Shown one piece after another: positions 26,936 through 35,822 of a DNA stretch of 64,000 nt (position 1 is the first letter of the stretch; the number at the start of each line of letters is the position of its first letter). Source of the DNA: JAADJA01 sp963840975 (GTDB lineage: Bacteria; Bacteroidota; Bacteroidia; Bacteroidales; JAADJA01); contig CAWJBC010000006.1 of the NCBI GenBank assembly GCA_963840975.1, forward strand, positions 177,694-241,693, read 5' to 3'. The position numbers and the translations under genes were made by a program. The notes under the pieces were generated by a model. That model made no database searches. It was not told the origin of the DNA and saw only the letters and a list, made by a program, of their open reading frames with translations.

Positions 26936-27083
26936 AATACTGCATTTTTAAAATAAAAGAAGAATCATCAAATGTATGAAAAAAACTTAAACGGCAAAAA
27001 CCTGACATCAACATTTTTCATACACCCGGATTTTATTTGAAATATTCCGTCAATCATCTTAGGAAATTTTCGTCTGCTTCACA

Positions 27084-28421
27084 CTATTTTTCAGGAAGTG
27101 AACTCAGGTACTTTACGCCTATTAATTTGTCATATCTTTCTGAAGGGTCGCTGTAGTAAACGAAAATAGTATAGCTGTTTTCAGTTTCGGAATGGGATCC
27201 TTCGATAAATGCCTCGTCACCGGCAGCCTGATCATAGTATTTCAAAATGTATTGGTAATCGTAATACCCTTGTTTTAAAATCATAGATTTTTCGTATCCT
27301 TTGCGCTTATAATTATAATCCATCATGCTTTCGGGGTTAAACTCCCAATCTGTTAACTGCCCTATGATGAATATTCCGGCATCAATCATTGGAGCAGGAT
27401 AGGGAAGGAAAAAATGAACGGTCACATATTCCGCTTCTGTTTCAGTTGTAAAAGCATCTTCCGTTTTAATTTTCATTTGACCGTCAATGTCCTTTACATT
27501 TTTATACCGCTGAAATGACCGCCTCTCACTATCTCTGAGATAAACCTCATAACCGCTATAATCACTTTTTATACTGGCTACGTTTTCTGTATTATATTTT
27601 AAACTTTTAATATCAATTGACCGGAATTCATTGCCTGCCTGAAAAACATTTTCCCGGTCATAGTCATAATCAAGTTTATCGTTGATCACCATTTTAGGTT
27701 TTAAATCGCAGATACGGTTATCCCATCTCCCGTTTTGCATGACGATCACCTTTAAATACTGGTAGGGGTTGGATATTCTGTAACTTTTGATGCTGATCGA
27801 AAAATCAACCTCTTGTTTATATTTTTGATCCTCGAGCATTGTGGCTTGTTTTACCTTTCCTTCTATGCTAATTTTTTGTTCATTAATAAAAAATCGTCTC
27901 GTGAAATACAAACTATCAGGATGATCCAGATAAACCTTCAGTATATAATTCCCGCTCAGTATGGGTTTCAGGTATTCAGTCGGAAAAATCAACTCATAAT
28001 GCGTATAGGGTATCACGGTGTTAAGCGAAAACTGATAGTTGATGATCTCATCATCGGTGTATCCATCAATGTACTGATTCTTTTCCAACTCTGAAAAATT
28101 CCAGTCGGCATCGCAGTGCACAATTGTGTATGAAAAATTCTTTAAGTCCGCATCGAGGTCATCAAATGAAAGTTTCAGTTTTTCGTCGGTGTTAAACCTG
28201 ATTACAGGAGCCGACATATCCCAGCCCTCTCTGTGAAAAAGAATCGTTTTGATGTTTGATTTGAAAATTTTATTGCTTTCATCCGCGAAGGTCACTGAAT
28301 CAGGTGTTTGTGAAAAAGATTTTAGGGTAAGAAAGATAATAAGGAAGATAAGGGTATATGGGAAAAAGGGTATAAGGGAAATAGGGAAATTGAGATACTT
28401 TATGTTTTTCATTATCCTCAT
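27084..28421 (-). CDS. Type IX secretion system plug protein (DUF5103)
   Basis: This 445-residue protein has a signal peptide (SLIPFFPYTLIFLIIFLTLK, cleavage near SFSQ). An N-terminal Ig-like DUF5103 domain follows (IKTILFHREGWDMSAPVIRF; YTIVHCDADWNFSELEKNQY). The C-terminal domain has the family sequences FFLPYPAPMIDAGIFIIGQLT and QGYYDYQYILKY. Family members close the SprA translocon of T9SS in the outer membrane. The first ATG (28421) and a second in-frame ATG (28412, after AGGAT) are both possible starts. T9SS cargo genes in this window fit its presence. An 8-bp repeat array lies 45 bases upstream. Confidence 0.85.
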   Translation of the reverse strand: MRIMKNIKYLNFPISLIPFFPYTLIFLIIFLTLKSFSQTPDSVTFADESNKIFKSNIKTILFHREGWDMSAPVIRFNTDEKLKLSFDDLDADLKNFSYTIVHCDADWNFSELEKNQYIDGYTDDEIINYQFSLNTVIPYTHYELIFPTEYLKPILSGNYILKVYLDHPDSLYFTRRFFINEQKISIEGKVKQATMLEDQKYKQEVDFSISIKSYRISNPYQYLKVIVMQNGRWDNRICDLKPKMVINDKLDYDYDRENVFQAGNEFRSIDIKSLKYNTENVASIKSDYSGYEVYLRDSERRSFQRYKNVKDIDGQMKIKTEDAFTTETEAEYVTVHFFLPYPAPMIDAGIFIIGQLTDWEFNPESMMDYNYKRKGYEKSMILKQGYYDYQYILKYYDQAAGDEAFIEGSHSETENSYTIFVYYSDPSERYDKLIGVKYLSSLPEK

Positions 28422-28465
28422 TATGTACGATCAAATTATTTAATAATTTTGTAATTCCTCCCTTT

Positions 28466-28561
28466 AGCAATTCAGCAATTCAGCAATTCAGCAATTCAGC
28501 AATTCAGCAATTCAGCAATTCAGCAATTCAGCAATTCAGCAATTCAGCAATTCAGCAATTC
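28466..28561. repeat. Twelve perfect tandem copies of an 8-bp unit
   Basis: AGCAATTC is repeated 12 times without error, and a decayed copy follows on the right (AATAATTCATCAATTC). The array begins 45 bases upstream of the T9SS plug start and runs into the stop codon (28560-28562) of the M20 amidohydrolase, so it occupies the promoter region between the two genes. The unit is not a multiple of three. Such arrays change length by slipped-strand mispairing. Confidence 0.97.
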
Positions 28562-29756
28562 AATAATTCATCAATTCCCTCACCGCCATCCACGCCATCA
28601 AACCCATTCCGGTTTCGAGGCTTGATTCGTCGGCATTAAATGTGGCTGAATGAAGATTGGAGGTAATTCCCTTTTCTTCGTTCCGAACGCCCAGTCTGTA
28701 AAAACATCCCGGTATTTTTTGAGCGAAATATGCAAAATCTTCAGCCGTTGTTCTCATTTCAAGGTCAACAACATTTTCAGGTCCAAGGTACTCAATTGCA
28801 AATTGTTTTGCTCGTCCGGTTAATTCCTCATTGTTAAAAAGTACGGGATAACCCGGATCAAAAACCACTTCGCAATTTCCGCCCATCCCTTCAGCAATTG
28901 ATTGAGCCATTTTGGTAATCCTTGCTTTCATTTCCGTTCGCCAGGATTCATCGAATGTGCGCATGATGCCTTCCATTTTCACTTCATCGGGTGTTACATT
29001 GGTCCTTCCATCCGCAATTACACGGCCAAAAGTCAGAACAGAAGGTTGAATCGGGTTCAGATTCCTGCTAATAATTTGCTGTAATGCAACAATGATGTGT
29101 GAAGCAATTAATACCGGGTCAATGTTTTTGTGTGGAGTGGCGCCATGGCCGCCCTGACCTTTTACAGTTATGAATATTTCATCAGTAGAAGCCATGTATT
29201 GTCCGCTTTTCAAACCAATTTTCCCCACTTCAAGATCAGGATAAACATGCTGACCGAAGATTAAATCCACTTTGGGATTTTGCAACACGCCTTCTTCAAT
29301 CATCACTTTAGCACCACCCGGATATTTTTCTTCGGATGGCTGGAAAATGAGTTTGATCGTCCCTTCAAATTCATTTGAAATTGAATGGAGGATTTTTGCA
29401 GCCCCGAGCAAACTTGCCACATGAACATCATGCCCGCAGGCATGCATTTTGCCGGGTATTTCCGATTTATAAGGAACCTCATTTCGTTCTGTGATTGGCA
29501 AAGCGTCCATATCTGCCCTCAGTGCAATAACTTTTTTATTGGGATTCTTACCTTTAATGATGCCGACAACCCCGGTTTTTGCAATACCGCTTTGGTATTC
29601 TATTCCTGCTTCTCCGAGGAACCGGCAAATCAGTTTTGCGGTTTCAACCTCTTCGAAGGCTAATTCGGGATGAGCATGGACCTTTCGCCTTATATTAATA
29701 ACTTCCGTGAGGAATTCTTTGGATAAATTTCGTATTTTATTTTTTATGTCTTCCAT
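28560..29756 (-). CDS. M20D-family amidohydrolase (N-acyl amino acid/hippurate type)
   Basis: This 398-residue zinc-dependent peptidase removes acyl or aminoacyl groups. Metal and catalytic motifs are ALRADMDALPI, GKMHACGHDVHVASLLGAA, LIFQPSEEKYPGGA, FGQHVYPD, HGATPHKNIDP and the final NLHSATFN. I start it at ATG 29756 (MEDIKNKIRNLSKEF); the open frame extends to 29882 but the extra 42 residues are low-complexity and lie beside the insertion sequence. It is likely cytoplasmic, as no signal peptide is seen. Alternatives within the family are IAA-amino-acid or N-acetyl-diaminopimelate deacetylases. Confidence 0.9.
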   Translation of the reverse strand: MEDIKNKIRNLSKEFLTEVINIRRKVHAHPELAFEEVETAKLICRFLGEAGIEYQSGIAKTGVVGIIKGKNPNKKVIALRADMDALPITERNEVPYKSEIPGKMHACGHDVHVASLLGAAKILHSISNEFEGTIKLIFQPSEEKYPGGAKVMIEEGVLQNPKVDLIFGQHVYPDLEVGKIGLKSGQYMASTDEIFITVKGQGGHGATPHKNIDPVLIASHIIVALQQIISRNLNPIQPSVLTFGRVIADGRTNVTPDEVKMEGIMRTFDESWRTEMKARITKMAQSIAEGMGGNCEVVFDPGYPVLFNNEELTGRAKQFAIEYLGPENVVDLEMRTTAEDFAYFAQKIPGCFYRLGVRNEEKGITSNLHSATFNADESSLETGMGLMAWMAVRELMNY

Positions 29757-29893
29757 AGATGAATGCTGAGAATAAGCAAAGATAGATTTTTTAATCAACT
29801 CGCCTGAAGAATCTGTTTGATTGGATGAGTTTTCAGACAAATTCTTTTGGCTTTCAGGGATGCTTATGTTTCCAGGAAGCATTCCTGCGCAAG

Positions 29894-31366
29894 CACATAG
29901 GCGTCAAGCTAAAGAGCGAATTTTAAGTATGAAACCCTTGCATTTTCGCGGTCTTTACGATTTTCATATAAACAGTGTTTTAGAATTTGTGCATGTATTG
30001 CTTTGTTATCAGATGTCAATATTTCATAAAAATGGTTATTGAACAAGTTAGCTAATTTCAACAGGCTCACTTGATCCTTGCTTTTGTTGTTATTGATATG
30101 GTAGCCGCATTCATACCGCCAAACCACATGGAATAGTATTATGTATAGCAACATCAGATAGATGGTGCATTTTACACGTGTTGCATTCTTGCATTGCCAA
30201 TGAAATAGTTTTTCCAATGAGAAATTGCTTTTCCAACTCTTGAATATAATTTCAATCTGCCAGCGCCATCTATATATCTGATAGATTTGATACGTATTGC
30301 AAATTATTTCAGGGATGTTGGACAAGAAAATATTGTACTGGAGCAGGGTATAATATTCAGGCGAATGGTTTAGCCTTTTGTCCCGGTGTTTTTTAGCTTT
30401 CCTTATTCGTGTTTCTGCTTTCTGTGCTGGCACACGAACAGCAACCAGTCGAAGTTTGAGCTGTTGTTCTTTGCCAACAACAACCTCTTTGTCAATGATT
30501 TTTTTCTTGCTCAATAGCTTAACAAGGTCTATCAAAGCGCCGGTCTCAGGTTCATAAAGATGGATTAAGTAAAGTTTTCTGCAAACAAAATAGATACCTT
30601 CCTGATTGAATTTTCCAAGAACATTCAATGTTGTGAATCCCAAATCGCGCAATATCAAATCTCCTTTCTGTAGATATGGCAACACGTTGGTTGAGAGGCT
30701 TTGGTCGTTATTGGTAAAACTGTAAATGCTCATAAACGCAAAGCTATTGCAAGTGAGATTATACATGGCATGTATTTTTGCCTGGGCTTTCTTTTTCCCT
30801 TTTGTAACATTGCCTGGGAACTCAACATTCAGTTCATCGGGTAAGGAAATAACAGTACTGTCATCAATGTATATGTTGTTGAAATGTTTTAGAATACTAC
30901 TTTCTTTTTGAGATGGTTTATAAACTATCTGCTTGCCAATGACCCCTTCTAGAACTTTCTTTAAATACTCTTCTGTTGATGGATCGAGAAGGCGTTCACA
31001 TAAAGCCTGCTTGCTTATGCATTGCCCAGCCAATAAACCTATCTCCATTGCCCAGTCACTGTATGTATTCCTTATTTTTGACACCATCAACATAAATCCG
31101 ATTATCATATGCTTTGGAGTAATCTTTTGCGCTTTGCGTTTCACAAAGCCGCTTTCTTTTGCCAGATTATTTAACCATCTACCTTGTAGTTTTAAAGAAA
31201 TAATATTTTCTTTGTGCAGGGGTTTTCCCCTCAGGTTGCTGTTTGTTTTCATTACGGAATTTTGATTTACAAACAGCAACTTTTTTTATTGAAATTTACA
31301 TTGAAATAGTTGATTTTACTAATACTCTAATGTTAATAGCTTTATCCTTAGCTTGACGCCTATGTG
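29894..31366. mobile_element. Intact IS4-family insertion sequence, 1473 bp
   Basis: The ends are perfect 19-bp inverted repeats: CACATAGGCGTCAAGCTAA at 29894-29912 and its complement at 31348-31366. A 6-bp direct repeat CGCAAG (29888-29893 and 31367-31372) flanks them as target duplication. One uninterrupted transposase gene fills the element, and its stop codon lies inside the left repeat. Removing the element and one CGCAAG restores the hairpin ATTCCTGC-GCAA-GCAGGAAT, so it went into the loop of a palindrome. Perfect ends and an open transposase suggest a recent insertion. Confidence 0.93.
29909..31252 (-). CDS. IS4-family DDE transposase
   Basis: This transposase of 447 residues from ATG 31252 (MKTNSNLRGK; the frame reaches 31279 through a weaker start) carries the DDE catalytic core. 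First Asp is in YIDDSTVISLPDEL, second in LILRDLGFTTLNVL, and Glu in the IS4 signature YRWRWQIEIIFKSWKS. The insertion domain between second Asp and Glu contains the basic RIRKAKKHRDKRLN stretch. No frameshift or internal stop is present. It cuts and joins the inverted repeats of its own element. Confidence 0.95.
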   Translation of the reverse strand: MKTNSNLRGKPLHKENIISLKLQGRWLNNLAKESGFVKRKAQKITPKHMIIGFMLMVSKIRNTYSDWAMEIGLLAGQCISKQALCERLLDPSTEEYLKKVLEGVIGKQIVYKPSQKESSILKHFNNIYIDDSTVISLPDELNVEFPGNVTKGKKKAQAKIHAMYNLTCNSFAFMSIYSFTNNDQSLSTNVLPYLQKGDLILRDLGFTTLNVLGKFNQEGIYFVCRKLYLIHLYEPETGALIDLVKLLSKKKIIDKEVVVGKEQQLKLRLVAVRVPAQKAETRIRKAKKHRDKRLNHSPEYYTLLQYNIFLSNIPEIICNTYQIYQIYRWRWQIEIIFKSWKSNFSLEKLFHWQCKNATRVKCTIYLMLLYIILFHVVWRYECGYHINNNKSKDQVSLLKLANLFNNHFYEILTSDNKAIHAQILKHCLYENRKDRENARVSYLKFAL

Positions 31367-31372
31367 CGCAAG

Positions 31373-31438
31373 CAGGAATCCAGACATCAATGATTTTTTT
31401 ACTGGATTCCTGATAAAACTTAACAGTTTTTCAGGAAT
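31373..31438. repeat. Cluster of CAGGAAT palindromes beside the insertion sequence
   Basis: CAGGAATCCAG (31373-31383) and CTGGATTCCTG (31402-31412) form a perfect 11-bp inverted repeat with an 18-base T-rich loop. The second arm can also pair with CAGGAAT at 31432-31438. With ATTCCTG at 29881-29887 on the other side of the insertion sequence, four copies of the motif surround the site. It looks like a repetitive extragenic palindrome in the divergent spacer between the amidohydrolase and nqrA. Confidence 0.7.
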
Positions 31439-31576
31439 ACTTTTATGAGCCTGAACGGCTGATCAGTTAAAATTTGTGAAAATGAATAACCAGAATCCGT
31501 TACAAAAAAATAAATTTTTAACCTACTCCGTCATAGCTTAAGAAAGGATCAGATAATTTTCATGGTTCAATCCTAA

Positions 31577-31620
31577 CTTTAGTCAATCAAGTCATTTTAG
31601 TCAATCCAGTCATTCCAATT
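31577..31620. repeat. Imperfect ~9-10-bp tandem repeat
   Basis: Four AGTCAATC/AGTCATT-like units follow one another (AGTCAATC, AAGTCATTTT, AGTCAATCC, AGTCATTCC) upstream of nqrA. This is one of several short-period decayed arrays in this window's spacers. Confidence 0.6.
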
Positions 31621-31672
31621 AAATTTTCTCAAATATTTAATTGTTTATATACTAACAATTGCCAGTATTTTT

Positions 31673-31680
31673 TAATTTTG
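31673..31680 (+). promoter_or_regulatory. -7-like element upstream of nqrA
   Basis: TAATTTTG fits TAnnTTTG. It lies 51 bases ahead of the nqrA start and would begin the nqr operon transcript at ~31687. No TTTG is found at the ideal distance. Confidence 0.4.
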
Positions 31681-31731
31681 CCCCTTTTATTAATAATTAA
31701 GTACAGATAAAATATCAATAAAGCACAGGTC

Positions 31732-33081
31732 ATGTCAGAAGTTATTAAGATCAAAAGGGGGCTGGATATCAAGCTTCAGGGGAAAGCGGAGAAAAAAATA
31801 TCTGAAGCCTCTACTGCTGATTACGCTCTTAAGCCTCCGGACTTTATCAGTGTATTCCCAAAGCTGTTTATAAAGGAAGGCGACGAAGTGAAGTCCGGGA
31901 GCCCGGTATTTTTTGATAAATACAGGGAAAATATCATCTTTACTTCGCCCGTAAGCGGTAAAATAAGCGAGATATACCGTGGCGCCAAAAGAAAAATATT
32001 AGAAATCAGGATTCAGGCGGATGGGAAAAACCTATTTGAAGCGTTTGGTATTGCTGATCCCAAATCACTGACACGAGAACAGATCACCGAAAAACTGCTG
32101 AAGAGCGGCGTATGGGCATATATCCGTCAGCGCCCTTATTCTGTTATTGCTAACCCCGATCATGATCCAAAAGCGATATTTATTTCTGCATTCGATTCGG
32201 CACCTTTGGCTCCTGACTTTGATTTTATTATTGATAATGATGCACCGGCTTTTCAGGCAGGATTGGAAGCACTTAAAAAACTGACAAACGGTAAGATTCA
32301 CCTGAATGTCAAAGAAGGGTCGACCCGTTCGAAGGCTTTTGTTGGTGCATCCGGTGTTCAAATTAACAGTTTCTCGGGACCGCATCCGGCAGGTAATATT
32401 GGAATTCAGATTCACCACATCCAGCCTATTAATAAAGGTGATGTGGTTTGGTACCTGAGTCCGTCAGAAGTTGTCATCATTGGCAAACTTTTTATGCTGG
32501 GTAAATATGACGCTTCCAGGATCATTGCACTTTCAGGTTCAGAAGTATCGAAACCCCAATATTTCAAAATCATTTCCGGGTGTTCCGCTTTACCATTGGT
32601 GAAGGAAAACATAAAGTCATCCAATGTTAGGTATATCAGTGGAAATGTTTTAACCGGCAAACAGATTGATCGCGGTGGTTACCTTGGGTTTTATGACCAT
32701 CAGGTTACCGTTATCCCCGAAGGAAACTACCATGAATTTATCGGATGGGCGATGCCGCGACTGAATAAATTCAGTTACTCAAAAACTTTTTTTTCGTGGC
32801 TCATGCCAAACAAAAAATATGAACTTGATACCAATCTGAACGGGGGTCATCGTGCTTTTGTATTGACTGGTGAATACGAAAAAGTATTGCCGATGGACAT
32901 TTATCCTATGCAGTTACTCAAGGCTTGTTTGATCAAAGATATTGATCTGATGGAAAACCTCGGAATTTATGAAGTTGATGAGGAAGACTTTGCATTATGC
33001 GAATTCATTGACGTATCCAAGACAGAAATGCAGACAATCATCCGCGAAGGGCTTGATTACATACGAACCGAAATGTCGTAG
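31732..33081 (+). CDS. nqrA: Na+-NQR subunit A
   Basis: This 449-residue peripheral subunit of the Na+-translocating NADH:ubiquinone/menaquinone oxidoreductase begins MSEVIKIKRGLDIKLQGKAE and contains the family sequences GDEVKSGSPVFFDK, TSPVSGKISEIYRG and GGYLGFYDHQVTVIPEGN. NqrA has a biotinyl-lipoyl-like domain and faces the cytoplasm. It is the first gene of nqrABCDEF, with an unusually long 133-base spacer before nqrB. Confidence 0.97.
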   Translation: MSEVIKIKRGLDIKLQGKAEKKISEASTADYALKPPDFISVFPKLFIKEGDEVKSGSPVFFDKYRENIIFTSPVSGKISEIYRGAKRKILEIRIQADGKNLFEAFGIADPKSLTREQITEKLLKSGVWAYIRQRPYSVIANPDHDPKAIFISAFDSAPLAPDFDFIIDNDAPAFQAGLEALKKLTNGKIHLNVKEGSTRSKAFVGASGVQINSFSGPHPAGNIGIQIHHIQPINKGDVVWYLSPSEVVIIGKLFMLGKYDASRIIALSGSEVSKPQYFKIISGCSALPLVKENIKSSNVRYISGNVLTGKQIDRGGYLGFYDHQVTVIPEGNYHEFIGWAMPRLNKFSYSKTFFSWLMPNKKYELDTNLNGGHRAFVLTGEYEKVLPMDIYPMQLLKACLIKDIDLMENLGIYEVDEEDFALCEFIDVSKTEMQTIIREGLDYIRTEMS

Positions 33082-33129
33082 TGGATTTTAGAAATTAGAT
33101 ATTGGAAACATGAATAAAAAAAAGTTGGT

Positions 33130-33207
33130 CTCGCTTTCAGCGAGAGCGGTAGGCAATTGGAACCTGAAACGTCGAACTTGAAACCTTGGACTTGAAACCT
33201 TGAACCC
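33130..33207. other. nqrA-nqrB spacer with hairpin and short-period repeat
   Basis: CTCGCT-TTC-AGCGAG (33130-33144) is a perfect 6-bp hairpin. From ~33158 to 33207 a decayed repeat of GAAACCTTG/GAACTTG units follows. The other nqr spacers are 3-55 bases, so the repeat appears to have been inserted or grown inside the operon. The hairpin has no T tract, so it is not an obvious terminator. Confidence 0.5.
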
Positions 33208-33214
33208 AATATAA

Positions 33215-34357
33215 ATGAAGTCAATCAGAAAGTACATAGATAAAATTAAACCCCAATTCGAAAAGGGTGGGAAATTTGAAAAGTTCCACTCTACTTTCGA
33301 TGCTTTTGAAACTTTTCTGTTCGTGCCTGATAAGGTTACCCGAAAAGGCAGCCATATCCGCGATGCTATGGATATGAAACGCACGATGATAGTGGTGGTT
33401 ATAGCAGTTATTCCTGCCATGCTGTTCGGAATGTGGAATGTAGGATTTCAGCATTTCAGATCGCTGGGCGAAACGGTAGGTTTCTGGCCGGAATTCTGGT
33501 ATGGATTTTTAAAAGTTCTGCCATTGATTGTTGTTTCTTATGCAGTCGGGCTTGGGATTGAATTCGCCTTTGCACAATGGCGCGGGCATGATGTTAATGA
33601 AGGTTACCTTGTGACCGGCATCCTTATCCCGCTCATCGTACCACCGGATATTCCGCTTTGGATGCTTACAATTTCAGTGGTTTTTGCAGTTATCATCGGA
33701 AAAGAAGTTTTTGGAGGAACGGGCATGAATATTTTAAATCCCGCGCTTACGGCTCGTGCATTTTTGTTTTTTGCATACCCCCAGGATATGTCGGGCGATA
33801 TAGTATGGATTTCCGACAAAGCTGATGCATTTTCAGGCGCTACTCCTTTGGGAAAAGCATTGGTAGGAAATTTCGATGGGTTTTCTTCTGCATCAGATAT
33901 GTTTTTTGGCCTGATCCCGGGTTCAGTCGGCGAAACATCCACTCTTGCTATTTTGATAGGGGCGGTCATTTTGATAGCAACCGGAATCGGAAGTTGGCGG
34001 ATCATGCTATCGGTTGTTGCCGGAGGACTCTCAATGGGTTTTATCTTTAATGCCTTTGCAGTAAATGAGTACATGGAATTGCCTGCTTATTATCATCTGA
34101 TCATGGGTGGATTTGCATTCGGGGCTGTTTTTATGGCAACCGATCCTGTATCGGCATCTCAAACCAACAAAGGAAAGTACATTTACGGATTCCTGATCGG
34201 GTTAATAGCAGTTCTTATCCGGGTAGTGAACCCTGCTTACCCCGAAGGGATGATGCTGGCAATTCTGTTGATGAATGTTTTTGCGCCATTAATTGATCAT
34301 TACGTTGTTGAAGCCAACATTAAACGCAGGCTTAAGAGAGTAAAAATTCAGGCATAA
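33215..34357 (+). CDS. nqrB: Na+-NQR subunit B, flavoprotein membrane subunit
   Basis: This 380-residue protein has ~10 membrane helices. The covalent-FMN site is the SGAT motif, residues 207-210, with Thr210 as the expected acceptor of a phosphoester-linked FMN. GTGMNILNPALTARAFLFFA and NEGYLVTGILIPLIVPPDIP are typical of the family. NqrB carries FMN and riboflavin and forms part of the Na+ channel. The ApbE needed to attach FMN is encoded at 38639-39649. Confidence 0.97.
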   Translation: MKSIRKYIDKIKPQFEKGGKFEKFHSTFDAFETFLFVPDKVTRKGSHIRDAMDMKRTMIVVVIAVIPAMLFGMWNVGFQHFRSLGETVGFWPEFWYGFLKVLPLIVVSYAVGLGIEFAFAQWRGHDVNEGYLVTGILIPLIVPPDIPLWMLTISVVFAVIIGKEVFGGTGMNILNPALTARAFLFFAYPQDMSGDIVWISDKADAFSGATPLGKALVGNFDGFSSASDMFFGLIPGSVGETSTLAILIGAVILIATGIGSWRIMLSVVAGGLSMGFIFNAFAVNEYMELPAYYHLIMGGFAFGAVFMATDPVSASQTNKGKYIYGFLIGLIAVLIRVVNPAYPEGMMLAILLMNVFAPLIDHYVVEANIKRRLKRVKIQA

Positions 34358-34379
34358 TCGAAATTTAAAATACAAACAG

Positions 34380-35138
34380 ATGTTTAGTAACAAATACATA
34401 TTTATTTACGCTTCGGCAATGGTCATTATTGTTGCAGCCATACTATCATCCGCTTCCCAAATATTGAAACCATTCCAGGAAAAGAATATCCGCACCGAAA
34501 AAATCATGGAAATTCTTAAATCGGTAAATATTAAAGTGGAAAAAAGTGAAGCGGAAGAGTTGTATGCCCAATATATAGTTGAAGAATTGGCAGTCAATAA
34601 AGAAGGTGAAGTTGTTGGCGTTTATAAAAACGGGAAATTTGAATTGGGTGATGTCAGGGCTTTTGATGTAGAATTGAAGAAAGAACAAAAAAAGAGGATG
34701 GATTTGGAGGCGGGTAAATCCACGGAAGAGCCTGTTTATCCTATATTTATTTGCAATAAGGAAGGTAAAAATTATTTCATCATACCCTTGTTAGGTAAAG
34801 GACTCTGGGGACCCATCTGGGGGAACATCGCTTTTGAAGAGGATTTTAATACCGTTTATGGCGCCACATTCGGTCATAAAGGAGAAACTCCGGGTTTGGG
34901 CGCTGAAATTGATAAAGCTGATTTCCAGCAACAATTTTTCGGCAAAACTATTTTTGATGAAGGACACAATTTCAAATCGGTGAAAGTTGTAAAGGGCGGT
35001 GTGTCAGCACTTCCGCAAAATGATCAGATACACGGAGTTGATGCCATATCGGGCGGAACCATCACCAGCAACGGCTTATCCGATATGTTGAATGATTGTT
35101 TGATAAATTATGTACCATACATTAATAAAAATATTTAA
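34380..35138 (+). CDS. nqrC: Na+-NQR subunit C, flavoprotein
   Basis: This 252-residue protein has an N-terminal membrane helix (YIFIYASAMVIIVAAILSSA) and a periplasmic FMN-binding domain. The flavinylation motif is SGGT at 224-227 with Thr227 as acceptor, a small variation on the usual SGAT. GATFGHKGETPGLGAEI is a family landmark. It passes electrons from the cytoplasmic side to NqrB. It is 22 bases after nqrB and 3 bases before nqrD. Confidence 0.96.
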   Translation: MFSNKYIFIYASAMVIIVAAILSSASQILKPFQEKNIRTEKIMEILKSVNIKVEKSEAEELYAQYIVEELAVNKEGEVVGVYKNGKFELGDVRAFDVELKKEQKKRMDLEAGKSTEEPVYPIFICNKEGKNYFIIPLLGKGLWGPIWGNIAFEEDFNTVYGATFGHKGETPGLGAEIDKADFQQQFFGKTIFDEGHNFKSVKVVKGGVSALPQNDQIHGVDAISGGTITSNGLSDMLNDCLINYVPYINKNI

Positions 35139-35141
35139 TAC

Positions 35142-35801
35142 ATGGCTGAAGATTTAAAACAAAAAGAGCCTTTGTTTTCTCCGAAGAACAAAAAACTGAT
35201 ATTTAATCCCTTAAGTAAAGAGAATCCAATTACTGTTCAGGTATTGGGAATTTGTTCCGCACTGGCAGTAACAGCCAAACTCGAACCGGCAATTGTAATG
35301 TCCATCTCGGTTTTGGCGGTAGTGGCATTAGCCAACGTGGTAATTTCTCTGTTAAGGAACACCATTCCCCCACGTATCAGGATTATTGTGCAACTGGTTG
35401 TTATCGCAGCTTTAGTTATTCTTGTAGATCAGATTTTGAAAGCTTATGCCTACGATGTCAGCAAGCAACTTTCTGTATTCGTCGGACTTATCATAACGAA
35501 CTGCATCCTCATGGGGCGGCTTGAAGCTTTTGCAATGGGCAACAAACCATGGGCTTCATTTCTGGATGGGATTGGCAACGGATTAGGTTATGCATGGATT
35601 TTAATTGTGGTGGCTTTTTTCAGAGAACTGTTCGGTTCCGGTTCGATATACGGCTTCCCAGTAATGGAGTGGATGGGTTTTTATAACTTTGGTTATAAGA
35701 ATAATGGGTTTATGATCCTCCCGCCAATGGCATTAATTATTGTAGGGATTATTATTTGGATCCAGCGGTCACGAAATGCCGAACTGGTGGAAGAAAACTA
35801 A
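35142..35801 (+). CDS. nqrD: Na+-NQR subunit D
   Basis: This 219-residue, six-helix membrane subunit contains LGICSALAVTAKLEPAIVMS and VFVGLIITNCILMGRLEAFA, the half-channel repeats shared with NqrE, each carrying one cysteine (in GICSA and TNCIL) that helps hold an intramembrane iron centre. The start lies 3 bases after the nqrC stop. Confidence 0.97.
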   Translation: MAEDLKQKEPLFSPKNKKLIFNPLSKENPITVQVLGICSALAVTAKLEPAIVMSISVLAVVALANVVISLLRNTIPPRIRIIVQLVVIAALVILVDQILKAYAYDVSKQLSVFVGLIITNCILMGRLEAFAMGNKPWASFLDGIGNGLGYAWILIVVAFFRELFGSGSIYGFPVMEWMGFYNFGYKNNGFMILPPMALIIVGIIIWIQRSRNAELVEEN

Positions 35802-35822
35802 AATTTGAAAAAGTAAAAAGTT

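Noticed and set aside
28466..28561. Possible CRISPR array
   Set aside because: The unit is 8 bp with no spacers; it is a simple tandem repeat. The 42-bp repeat at 4543-4657 likewise lacks spacers. No cas genes are present.
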